Source: Narthecium ossifragum
Lineage: Eukaryota; Streptophyta; Magnoliopsida; Dioscoreales; Nartheciaceae
NCBI GenBank assembly: GCA_963920575.1
Contig: OY986969.1
Span: 17,965,288-18,029,287 of the forward strand
Direction of reading: 5' to 3'
DNA length: 64,000 nt
The first letter of the stretch is position 1; every line of letters begins with the position of its first letter. This document shows, piece by piece, positions 30,218 through 41,012 of the stretch. The translations under genes were made by a program, and so were the position numbers. The notes beneath the pieces were generated by a model. It worked only from the letters and a program-made list of their open reading frames with translations, was not told the DNA's origin and made no database searches.

Positions 30218-33200
30218 ATGCCTCGGTATAGAGACGAACTAGGCAGATTTGCTAGACGTCCCGAGGGTGATTCTGAAACTTCTGATAGTGAGACATATAT
30301 TGCTGATCTCTTTGACGCACAGTCACAAACTTCACATCATACTTTCATTATGGCTGAGCATGAGGAACAACAAGCTCCTAGGAGTTTGCAAGAATATTTG
30401 CATCCAACACGCACTGCTACACCTTCATGCATCATGTTTCCACCTAATGCAGCACATGTTGAATTTAAACCTGGCATGATTCAGTTGCTTCCTACCTTTC
30501 ATGGGTTGGAGAATGAAAATCCATATGTGCATATTAGGGAGTTTGAGGAAGTAGTAGCGACCTTCCATGGCCAACCAGGTGCACTAGATATGATCCGACT
30601 TAAGTTCTTTCCCTTCTCACTGAAGGATAGAGCAAAGAGTTGGTTATATTCCTTGAGGCCACAATCTATAAGATCTTGGGCTGAAATGACACCGATATTT
30701 CTCACCAAGTATTTCCCACAACCCAAAACCAACGCACTTAAGAGACATATTGCGACCTTCACACAGAAGGATAGTGAAACTTTGTATCAGGCGTGGGAAC
30801 GATTTAAGGACATGTTGAATTTATGTCCCCATCATGGATATGAAAGTTGGCGTCTTGTTAGTTATTTCTATGATGGTTTAACTGTTAGAGAACGTCAATT
30901 TGTTGAGATGATGTGCAATGGTGAATTTTTGCAAAAAGATCCTGAGGCAGCAATTGAATACTTGACTGAGCTTGCTGAGAAAGCTCATACATGGACTGGA
31001 CCGAATGCAATAGAAAGTACAAACAGGGCCAGACCACCACCGCAACAACCAGGTGGAGGAATTTATCAGCTGCAGGAGGAGGATGCACTCAAGGCTAAAG
31101 TGGAGAGTCTAACAAGGGAGCTGGAGCTATTAAAGACCAAAGATATGATGGCAGCCCGGACCTCTCCATACAATGAACCTACAAGGGCGGCTGGTTCGTG
31201 TGCAATCTGCCAAGGCGTGGACCACCAGACTGAAGATTGCCCCACCTATGCTGAGATGAGAGGTGGGTACGACGAGCATTGCAACGCTGTAGGCGGATTC
31301 AGGAGGCCATACACTCCCTATTCAGAGACGTATAATCCAGGATAGCGAGAGCATCCGAACTTCAGCTGGAAGTCGAACGCTCCACAGAGCAACGAGCATC
31401 ATCAACCGCCACCTAATAAGCCTTTTTCTAACCCTCCTTATAATACATCTGGTTTTCCTAGGCCTACATTTAATGATAATTTATAGGAACTGAAATCTAT
31501 GATTGGGCTGGAATCTAAGGAAAGGAAGGAGGATATTCAAGAGATCAAGAGTCAGATCACAAAGTTGATCAACTCTTTGAGCGTGCATGAACGAGGGAAG
31601 TTCCCAGCTCAACCTCAACAAACGCAGGTATCTAGTGTTGAGCAAAATAATGTGAAGGAGATGAATGCCATAACTACAAGAAGCGGGAAGACAACAAAAA
31701 GCCCTTCCCAAGAGGCCACCGAATCTCCTATTGCTATTGAAGAAGAGGACCGAATTGAGGAGGACCATGTAGAGACCGATCATTCAGATGGCCCTACACC
31801 ATGTGACTTTCAGGTACGTGTCCCTTTCCCTCAGGCATTGAAATCCACTAAATTTACTATGGAGCCCAACAGCGAGATTTTGGAGCATCTTCGGCAGGTT
31901 AAGGTAAACCTTCCTCTTTTGCATGTTATTAAGCAAATTCCTACATATGCTAAAGTGATTAAAGATTTATGCACTATGAAGAGACGACATCATGTAAAGA
32001 AAACTGCATTTTTAACAGAGCAGGTTAGTGCATTGCTTCAGCACAGGATTCCTCCTAAATATAAGGATCCTGGCTGTCCTACTGTATCTTGTTTCATTGG
32101 AGAGCATGAAGTAGGACAAGCTTTATTAGATCTTGGTGCGAGTGTTAATTTGATGCCATTTTCTGTTTACTTGCAACTTGGTTTGGGACAGATTAAGTCG
32201 ACATCTGTGATTTTGCAACTGGCAGATAGATCCATGAAAACTCCACGAGGAGTAGTTGAGGATGTGCTTGTTCAAATAGATAAATTTTATTATCCTGTTG
32301 ATTTCTTAGTCTTGGATACTCAGGCTATAGTAACTGCTGATTCTAGGATTCCCATTATCTTAGGTAGACCGTTTCTTGCTACTGCTAATGCTATAATTAA
32401 TTGCAGGAATGGCTTAATGAAGTTAACTTTTGGGAATATGACTTTAGAAATCAATGTTTTTAATGTTGCTAAGCAGCCTGATGAGGATGATGAATGCCAG
32501 CAGACTTACCAGATTGATCTGCTCACTGAACATGAGTTTGCTACATCTGAAATTAATTCTCTTGAATTAGATTTGGATGAAAATGTTGATGTTGATGGTA
32601 TGTGTAAAAATTTGGAACATATTTCTTTTGCAGGTCCATGGACTCCAAAGTTTGAAGAACTGCCAGAAAGAGGACAGCCACCAACACCATCATCAATAGA
32701 GCCGCCCAAACTGGACCTGAAGCCGCTACCTCAAGGTTTAAAGCACGCCTATCTTGGTCCAGGTGATACATACCCAGTGATTATTTCTTCAGCATTAACT
32801 GCAGAGCAAGGTGAGCAATTACTTAGCATTTTGAATGAGCATAAATCAGCTATTGGATGGAGTATAGCATATCTGAAAGGTATTAGTCCCTTGATATGTT
32901 CCCATATGATTAATCTCGAACAAGGGGCTGTACCTCGCAGGGATCCTCAGCGTAGGTTGAACCCTACAATGAAAGAGGTAGTCAAAACTGAAGTGTTGAA
33001 ATTATTAGATGCAGGGATTATCTATCCTATTGCTGATAGCAAATGGGTAAGTCCTACACAGGTTGTGCCAAAAAAATCTGGTGTCACTGTTGTTAAAAAT
33101 GGAAGTGGAGACTTTGTCCCCACTAAATAAATGACAGGATGGCGTATGTGCATAGATTATAGAAAATTGAATGCTGCCACCCGTAAGGATCATTTTCCAC

Positions 33201-35611
33201 TGCCTTTTCTAGATCAGATTTTAGAGAGAGTAGCTGGACATCCTTTTTATTGTTTTCTCGACGGTTATTCTGGATATTATCAGATTGAGATTGCTTTAGA
33301 GGATCAGGAAAAAACTACTTTTACATGTCCTTTTGGTACTTATGCTTTCCGTAGAATGCCATTTGGATTGTGTAATGCTCCTGCTACTTTTCAGCGTTGC
33401 ATGATGAGTATGTTTGTTGATATGATCGAGGAATGTATGGAGGTATATATGGATGACTTAACTGTATTTGGTAATACTTTTGATGCATGCTTGCAAAATT
33501 TAAAGAGAGTCTTGAGCAGGTGTGAGGAGAAGAACCTTGTGCTTAATTGGGAAAAGTGTCACTTCATAGTGCCCTCAGGCATTGTGTTGGGCCATATTGT
33601 CTCTTCCAAAGGCATTGAGGTAGATCGATCAAAAATCGATCTCATCTCAAATCTTCCTGTGCCAAAGACCGTTAAAGATGTTAGATCCTTTCTAGGGCAT
33701 GCTGGTTTTTACAGGAGATTCATTCAAAATTTTTCTGCCATTGCTCATCCTTTATGTAATCTGTTGATAAAGGATACCCCTTTTGAGTGGACTATTGATT
33801 GTCAGAAGGCTTTTCAAGCCTTGATTGATAAATTGACTTCCGCACCTATTGTGCAACCACCCGATTGGAGCCTTCCTTTTGAATTGATGTGTGATGCAAG
33901 CGATTTTGCTGTGGGAGCTGTTTTAGGACAACGAAAAGATGGTAAACCTCATGTTATTCATTATGCTAGCCGAACCTTAAATAATGCACAGATGAATTAT
34001 TCTACCACTGAGAAAGAACTATTGGCTATAGTCTTTGCATTAGACAAGTTTCGTGCTTATTTGATTGGTTCTCCCATTACTATTTTCACTGATCATGCCG
34101 CCCTTAAGTACCTTCTCACCAAGAAGGATGCTAAAGCGCGCCTAATTCGTTGGATATTAATCTTACAGAAATTTGATATCTCCATCAAAGATAAAAAGGG
34201 CGTGGAGAACGTTGTTGCTGATCACCTATCAAGGCTGATGGTGGAAGTAGCGGAAGATGAGCCACCAATCATGGATGACTTCCCTGATGAGCAACACTTT
34301 TCAGTTGCAAGACTGCCCTGGTATGCGCACATTGTTAACTACTTAGCGACAGGTGAGATCCCTTCATTTTGGAGTGCGCAGGATAAGCGTAGATTCTTTG
34401 TTGAGGTAAAGAAATTTTATTGGGATGATCCTTGTCTGTTTAAGTATTGTCCTGACCAGATTATGCGCAGGTGTGTCCCTGATTATGAAATCGAAAGCAT
34501 CATTACATTCTGTCACTCTCATGCATGTGGAGGCCATTTTTCGATGAAAAAGACTGCTGCTAAAATTCTTCAATGTGGTTTTTACTGGCCTACTATATTT
34601 CGTGACGTTAATATTTTCTGCAAATCCTGTGATAGATGCCTAACACTAGGAGCTTTATCTAGGAGACATATGATGCCTTTGAACCCAATTCAAGCTGTCG
34701 AGATTTTTGATTGTTGGGGTATAGACTTTATGGGACCCTTCCCTTCTTCTTTTGGCTATTTATATATATTGTTGGCTGTGGAATACGTGTCTAAGTGGGT
34801 GGAGGCTATTGCATGTAGGAATAATGATCATTCCACTGTCATCAAGTTTCTTAAAGAGCATGTTTTGTCTAGATTTGGTACTCCTAGGGTCATTATTAGT
34901 GACCAAGGATCCCATTTTTGTAACCGCTCTTTTGAGGCTTTGATGCGTAGGTATGGAGTGACACATAAGATTTCCACTGCTTATCATCCACAGACGAATG
35001 GCCAAGCTGAATTAGCCAATAGAGAGATAAAGCAAATCCTGGAGAAGACAGTGAGCCCCAACCGAAAGGACTGGTCCTTGAGGCTATCAGACGCGTTGTG
35101 GGCATATCGCACTGCCTACAAGACTACCCTGGGGATGTCGTCGTTTCGCCTTGTTTATGGAAAACCATGTCATCTTCCAGTTGAATTAGAACATAAGGCA
35201 TATTGGGCTATTAAGTCACTAAATCTTACTTTGGATGCTGCAGGTCAGGAACGAAAACTCCAGCTGTCTGAGTTGGAGGAACTCAGGAATGATGCTTATG
35301 AGAGTTCTAGGATCTTCAAGGGAAAAACAAAGGCCTACCATGACAAGAAGATCTTGCGGAAGACGTTTCAAGTAGGACAGCAAGCTTATCTGTATGACGC
35401 ACGACTGCATCTTCATCCTGGGAAGCTGAGATCACGCTGGACAGGCCCCTTCACCATTAGCAGAATATTTGAGAATGGGGCTGTGGAAGTTGAAGACCCA
35501 AAGGATGGGAGATTATTTACGGTTAATGGACAGCGTTTGAAACAGATTCCAGAGAAAGCGGACCCTGAGGAGCACACCGTTTCTCTCGTAGACCCTGTCT
35601 ACGAGGGATAA
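30218..35611 (+). pseudogene. gag-pol: Athila-A gag-pol, one frame with three stop codons
   Basis: About 1798 codons without a frameshift. Stops: TAG 31343-31345 (at a Trp position), TAG 31484-31486, TAA 33128-33130 (at a Leu position just before [13 protein letters not shown]). Gag starts MPRYRDELGRF and carries the Athila capsid-like domain with [21 protein letters not shown] knuckle-like CAICQGVDHQTEDC is at about 31200. Protease LLDLGASVNLMPFS at about 32125; RT with [12 protein letters not shown] and YMDDLTVFG (about 33450); RNase [15 protein letters not shown] and [10 protein letters not shown]; integrase zinc finger [16 protein letters not shown] (34515-34640), core [25 protein letters not shown]. 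All catalytic residues are present. Confidence 0.93.
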
Positions 35612-35907
35612 TCTTTCTCCTATCTATCATTTCCCTTTTTGATTAGGATAGTTTGTTTTAGTTTGTTTGCTTTTGTTTTCATTTGTTTTTGTTTGCTCTC
35701 TTATTTCTTAGGATGTTGGACCACCGTTTGCCTTGCTTGAGGAATTCGACCACTATTCTGGAGATGAGAAATTCGGCCACCATGAGGAGCCTTGAGGAGA
35801 TATTCACTTATTCTATGAGGTGGCCTCGCTCCTATTTCGATTTCCTATTTTTATTTCTGTCATATATGAAAATTCAGCCAACACCCTTCTGCTTATTTAC
35901 ATGATTA

Positions 35908-35948
35908 GCACACATTGAGGACAATGTGAATTTCAGGTTGGGGGGGTG
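35908..35948 (+). promoter_or_regulatory. Internal polypurine-like tract of Athila-A
   Basis: CACATTGAGGACAATGTGAA (containing the palindrome CACATTG..CAATGTG) and then CAGGTTGGGGGGGTG. The G tract equals the true polypurine tract 890 bases later, so it could prime plus-strand DNA internally (inference). The same arrangement is in Athila-B. Confidence 0.65.
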
Positions 35949-36304
35949 TAGGCATGCATGACCTTATGCATGCTACCTTATTGAGTTTAGTAGTGTTGAA
36001 TTGATTATGTTATTAGAAATTGTACTTGAGCTGAAATTTTTATGCTTATTATGCATATTGCTTTCATATGGATTGACCAATACATTGATTGCATGCGTGA
36101 TAACCTGAACGTATAACATCATGTGATCCACACACGAACACTTTATGTGCAGTGGTAATTATACTCACTAGAGGAATGAGCATGCTATTGTCCATCGAGA
36201 GCATGATTTCAACATTAGCTAGTGTTGAGTATTGCATGCAGAAAAAAAAACAGAAAAAGTTCTGGAGCTTGATAAAGCTGTGCCTAAACAACTATTAAGT
36301 GATC

Positions 36305-36470
36305 TACTGAGTAACCGGGTGTTTTTGCCTCAGGAAGCGGGGAGCTCGCGTAAAAAGGTAGAACCACTTATAGCGAAAAAAAAAAACTAGTAAGTGTTTT
36401 GCTAAGTAACCGGGTCTCTGCGCCTCAAGAAGCGGAGAGTGCTCGTGTAAAAAGGCAAAATGTCTGATAG
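36305..36470 (+). repeat. Athila 3' modules with AGTAACCGGG core (Athila-A, two copies)
   Basis: Copies at 36310 and 36405, 95 bases apart. Each has AGTAACCGGG, then GCCTCA(G/A)GAAGCGG(G/A)GAG, then CG(C/T)GTAAAAAGG. An A run follows the first copy. Confidence 0.9.
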
Positions 36471-36835
36471 TTGAAAAGAAAAAAATAGAGAAAGAGCATG
36501 CTGTACTTAAAGTGCGAGGGTTGGATGATTGGTCATGATGATAGTAGTGTGTTTGGACTAATGGTGGGTAGAAGTTGCTTCTACACGTAACATTTATTTG
36601 TCACGTCACATGTTTTCTTCTGGATGGTGATTAGCATGTTTTGATGTGTAGAAGTTGATTTCATATGTTGGTAGTATGTGTATGAGTATAAGAAGTTTTT
36701 ATGCTCTGTACTGTATGAAACACTATTGACTTGATAAGGTAGAATTTTTATCATGCATGTCTACATCCTTGAACCGTTAGTGTGCTTAATTATATTCTAT
36801 GCGCTTTGAATTGCTAGAGACTAGCAATAAGCTGG

Positions 36836-36845
36836 TTGGGGGGTG
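36836..36845 (+). promoter_or_regulatory. Polypurine tract of Athila-A
   Basis: TTGGGGGGTG directly before the 3' LTR start TGATGAG; the usual plus-strand primer site. Confidence 0.85.
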
Positions 36846-38646
36846 TGATGAGTGCATGAAAGTGCACTCTGAACAACCTTAAAACCATCTCAATTGCTAG
36901 ATTATTATCCTTAATCAGCATCTTTATTACTATTTTTATATCTATATGTTGCTTCACATGTTGTTTGGAAAATGCAGGAAATTGGAGCTAAAAGAAGCTG
37001 AAAAGAGTATATGGATCAACTTCAACAATTAATCTGTACCTGCTCATGAAGAATCAGATGATGTTCCATATATGGTTGGAAAGCTCTTGAAGTCTAGATT
37101 CTGGGGAATTTTACGATTCGTGATTCCGAGTTTCCTAGAAGAAGTTACGGCAATTTCAGTATCAATGCGCAGTCTGAATGGCAGAAAGGAAAATAAGCTG
37201 GAAGTCCGAGCGAAGGTCCGATCGATCGGACCTGGCAAAACCGTGACAGAACATATAGTTTTTGGCTGAATATGGTTCGATCGATCGAACCATCACTCCT
37301 ACTGAGCCCGATCGATCCGACTCCTAGAGTTGGATCTATCGGACTCAAAAATACCCAGAGAATGTGGATTTTTATACATCCGATCGATCCAACACTCATA
37401 ATTCGATCGATCGGACTTGGGAATTAAAGGGTGACAGAACGTATGCTTTTTAGAGGAGCAGAGTTCGATCGATCCGTCCATCGATCGAACTCGGGAAGAG
37501 CCAGAGACGAAGGATTTTTACGAAATCGATCGATCCGACTCCCTTAGTCCGATCGATCGGACACGGGAGAAGCTAGAAGATTGGAGATCTCAAGAGACCG
37601 ATCGATCCAACATCCCGAGAAGGATCGATCGGACTTGGCCAGTGACGAAAATCAATGGTTTTGATTAATCCGAGTTTACTAATTCTTGGACCCTATAAAT
37701 AGGAAACTTAGGGCTAATCAAAGGGGGAGTTCTTGGACGTTTTTGGAGGCTCTTTTCAGGAGTTTTTCAAGAGGAAAAAGATGGAGACATCTCCATCTAT
37801 GGCCGAGTAATCCGCGGGCATGGCGGACGGATGATCTAGCGAGGATTAGGGCTTCTTCTCCAACAATGGTTCATAGTTTTTAATCTTTATTGTTAAACTC
37901 TTCTTATGTATTGGATCTTCACAGATTGCTTTGTGGTTAAACATTATTATAAATCCAGTCATGCTTCTTTTATGATATTGTGATCCCATAGTTATCTCCT
38001 TTGATTCTCCTACCGAGTCTCGTGAGACCTTTGCTATGCATTGCCCGTAGTGACAGCTGGTATTGTATATTCTTAGGGATCTGGTTAGATAAGGTTGGGG
38101 CTCTATACCGTGAGATCTTTGCTATGCATTGCCGATTGTGAGAGTTGGTATTGTGTATTCTTAGAGATACGATTAGAGTTAGGGCTTTGTCCCGATGAAC
38201 TTTTGCTGCGCGTTGCCTGTAGTGACAGCCGGTATCGTGTATTCTTAGGTTTGGTTGGATGAGGTTAGAACTATAAAAAGGAGGAACCAATCGTAGGAAG
38301 AGACATTTATATTTTATCAGATTCATAATTCTATATCTTCCGGTTAAGGCGATTGGGATGTGAATCCCTTAACTGAGTATTATATGAACCATTGAGAAGA
38401 GAAGAACCTTAATCCGAGTGAAGTGATTCTTGAAGCCTAGCCTTATCAAAAGCCTGATATCTTTAGTTAACATTACATTATCATTAATCCTTTTATCTAA
38501 TTTAATTTAGTTAGCTTTCTTCATTGTTTTCAACTCATTGTTATCTGTGTTTCTGGATCTTTCCTGCTTGTCTCTCTGTTGGATTCGACCTCTCTTATGC
38601 TGTACTGCACCGCGACCGCTGTGCGTGACACATTTGAGCGACATCA
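36846..38646 (+). repeat. Athila-A 3' LTR
   Basis: 1801 bp, equal in length to the 5' LTR, with few substitutions. Hairpin array 37215-37634, TATA 37694-37701, end GCGACATCA, then TSD GTCAG. Confidence 0.95.
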
Positions 38647-38651
38647 GTCAG

Positions 38652-39349
38652 CATGAGGAAGAACTTGAGCAACCATGGTCTGCTTAGTCTTTAATGCCTC
38701 GGACTCGTTTGTTAAGGGGGTGTTTGGTTGCCAGGAGTGGAGGCTGGAATGGGTGGACTAGCATCACTCCTTCCACTTCATGCTGTTTGGTTGGAGGAGT
38801 GGGGGGGCTGCACTCTTGAAAAGGCGTCCAGTTAGCCATTTGACTCTGGCCAAAAAGGGCCAGAGTCAAACGAGTGGAGTGGGACGCGACTGAATTAATG
38901 CTCACTTACTCCCCCACTCAAACGATGCCAGTCCTGCGACTTCGAAAGCCATCGGGCTAGGATTCTTCGCCCCCCTTTCTCCCCCGGCCTTTGAATCTTG
39001 GGTTCTCCGGCCGATTTTGGGTCCAAAGTTCCTCTCATCTCATGCGAGCATCCTTGATCCCGTTGGAATAGGCTGTGTTGTGAGCCTAAACTGTGACTTT
39101 GAGGACCACTCCAACACCAACCAAACAGCAAAAACTGACAGGCCACTTCACATAACTTCACTATGCAAAAGTTTGTACTCCAAAAAGTGACTCCACTCCA
39201 CCCGGTCCTGAGAAACAAAACAGGCCCTAAGCAATCCACCTTAGCTTTGAGTCCATCCTCTTCACGAAGGCGGTATACCCCAGCTCTACCACTTGAAGTA
39301 TTGAGGCCAGCCCTACTTGGGTTGGTACTCTCAAAGGCACTTGGACCTA
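38652..39349 (-). pseudogene. gag: Athila-B gag fragment (between insertions)
   Basis: Minus sense, left of the MITE: a stretch corresponding to the linker before the knuckle of Athila-A Gag (LKTKxxMVAQ). Right of the MITE (39228-39349): FESTNPSRAGLNTSSGRAGV and YRLREEDGLKAKV, matching Athila-A IYQLQEEDALKAKV. It is interrupted by the PIF MITE 38716-39227 and cut at 39349 by Tekay-2. Confidence 0.8.
38716..39227. mobile_element. PIF/Harbinger-type MITE, 512 bp
   Basis: Ends are imperfect inverted repeats: GGGGGTGTTTGGTTGCC on the left, reverse complement GGGCCTGTTTTGTTTCTC on the right. It is flanked by TAA at 38713-38715 and 39228-39230, the 3-bp target duplication of PIF/Harbinger elements. 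It has no transposase frame. The interior is rich in GGAGTGG/CCACTCC blocks that can pair. Confidence 0.85.
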
Positions 39350-39870
39350 TGTCGCGCCCCGACCCGAAAGCCCCGGATCGGCGATCAACCGATCGCCAAC
39401 GTCCTACACAGATGCAACTAATGCACAAAACAATGCATGCTATGAACACATGCAGGATAATACAGATAAGCATGCAACAATATGTGATGGTATATCAAAC
39501 AAAGTCTGGGCACGGCACCCTACCGGCCCGGGATGGTATATCAAACAAGGTCTAGGAGCTGCTACAGTGGTACCACCACCAACTGTCAGCAGTCCACCAC
39601 AACACCTGCATCGGGAAGCAGCCGCGTAAACAACAACTCACAGATATCACAGATAAAGCCCTCGGCGCACATCGCCATGCAAGGCTAAGGAGAGCTATAG
39701 GGCTACCCGTCCGTTTATTCTAAACATCCCGGGAGTCATCACTCCTCCGGTTCACCACTGCCCCTATTATAGGGCTAACATGCTTAACATATATACCAGG
39801 TATAAGGTGGTAAGGAAAAACCGTCATACAAAGCCCCGCAGGCAAAGCCAAAAACACCCCTTAGCTATTA

Positions 39871-40260
39871 AGAGATCGATCTTTCTTCCAGGGAAGATCG
39901 ATCTTCTTAGTGCTTGGGAGAAAACTCGTCCCTGTCAACCGAAAGAGATCGATCTTCTTCACCAGAAGGATGAATCTTCTTAGTGACATGGAAGGAAACT
40001 CGTCCCTGTCAACTGAAAGAGATCGATCTTCTTCACCAGAAGGATCGATCTTCTTCGTGACATGGAAGGAAACTCGTCCCTGTCAACTGAAATAGATCGA
40101 TCTTCTTCACCAGAAGGATCGATCTTCTTCGTGACATGGAACCCGCCATACCAGTCTAGGCAAGGATCGATCTTCTCCAACCGAAGGATCGATCCTGCTT
40201 GGGCTGGGTATGACGCCCCACACGGGATCGATCTTCCCTCAAGGGAGATCGATCCGAATG
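39871..40260 (-). repeat. GATCGATCTT hairpin array in Tekay-2 LTR (transcribed side)
   Basis: Six units, for example GATCGATCTT (10 bases) AAGATCGATC near 39874-39903, repeated GATCGATCTTCTTCACCAGA-AGGATCGATC near 40022-40051 and 40096-40125, and GATCGATCTTCCCTCAAGGG-AGATCGATC near 40225-40253. The third and fourth units come with a direct repeat of about 75 bases containing GAAACTCGTCCCTGTCAACT. Confidence 0.88.
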
Positions 40261-40625
40261 GGTTCTCCGGCGACCGGACGGGGAGAAATACTGCCAGAAA
40301 CCACAACCAAACCCCCCAAAACTCTGGGATCTGGTAGAGGAAGGGACCACGAGTCGAAAATCAGTGAGAGCAGGGAAAACAAACATGTATTCTAACAGAT
40401 CTAAGCAAGAGATCACAATCAAACCGGAAAAACTCCAAAAACCCCGGAAGATTGTAGGTAGGATCCCTACCTATGTAATAGCAACTTCAATCCAAGCTAT
40501 TAGGCCTTGGATCGTCCTCAAACTCCTTCAAAATCCACAGATATGAGCTCAAGATTCTCGGATTTCAAAAGGATTTAAAGAAACCCGTTGCGTCCGCTTT
40601 ATAGGCGGACGAACCGACCTATGAG

Positions 40626-40725
40626 GGATCGATCTTTCCTCAAGAGAAGATCGATCTCTCATGACGATCACAACTTGACTTTCTGGCACAAGGAGATCGA
40701 TCTCTTAGCCAAAGAATATCGATCT
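40626..40725 (-). repeat. GATCGATC hairpins upstream of Tekay-2 TATA box
   Basis: GATCGATCTTTCCTCAAGAG-AAGATCGATC (about 40627-40656), where the stem also pairs beyond the core, and a weaker pair at about 40691-40722. Confidence 0.8.
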
Positions 40726-40936
40726 TATTTGTGCAGGAAGCTAAACTTGGGCAAGAACTCAAGTGCAAGCCCGGATCTTTCGATCCTGGGTCTCACTAAC
40801 CATTCTAGCCAAACATTACCACAAACATGGTCAGTGTGTGCACACGCAGGTGTGAAACAAGCCGACAAGGCGCAATTCACCAAATTGCCCTTGAGGCTTA
40901 CAACGAGCCACAGGAGTAGAGGGACGGGTTCTTACA

Positions 40937-40985
40937 TCCTAATACCCTTAAAGGAAATCTCGTCCTGAGATTCGATAAAGGTAGG
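40937..40985 (-). promoter_or_regulatory. Tekay-2 polypurine tract and pre-LTR block
   Basis: In minus sense GAATCTCAGGACGAGATTTC then CTTTAAGGGTATTAGGA, directly before the LTR; the Tekay signature. Confidence 0.8.
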
Positions 40986-41012
40986 GCTCGGAAACAGAAG
41001 GAAACAGCTACA

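Larger units (their letters stand above)
35612..36845 (+). other. Athila-A 3' noncoding region
   Basis: 1.2 kb between pol and the 3' LTR without an env-like frame. It holds the internal purine tract (35937-35948), the doubled AGTAACCGGG module (36305-36470) with A tracts, and the polypurine tract. Its orthologues in Athila-B and Athila-C keep these landmarks in the same order. Confidence 0.8.
28242..38646 (+). mobile_element. Athila-A: nearly intact full-length Athila LTR retrotransposon
   Basis: 10.4 kb with two LTRs of exactly 1801 bp, perfect 5-bp TSD, tRNA-Asp primer site, one uninterrupted gag-pol frame broken only by three stop codons, an internal purine tract, a duplicated 3' module and a classic polypurine tract. 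By eye the LTRs differ at roughly 20-25 positions (a little over 1%), so it is the youngest dated element here. It inserted into the Gag region of Athila-B in opposite orientation. No env-like frame is seen after pol. Confidence 0.95.
39350..40936 (-). repeat. Tekay-2 3' LTR
   Basis: 1587 bp; in minus sense it starts TGTAAGAACCCG (40936) and ends GGGGCGCGACA (39350). It shares the GATCGCCGATCCGGGG block (about 39375) with the other Tekay LTRs. TATA (TATAAAG) is in minus sense at 40603-40597. GATCGATC hairpins lie both upstream of it (40626-40725) and downstream (39871-40260). Confidence 0.88.

Noticed and set aside
39871..40260. CRISPR-like array (repeats with spacers)
   Set aside because: Units are palindromes inside a plant LTR, spacers are short and irregular, there are no cas genes, and the setting is eukaryotic.
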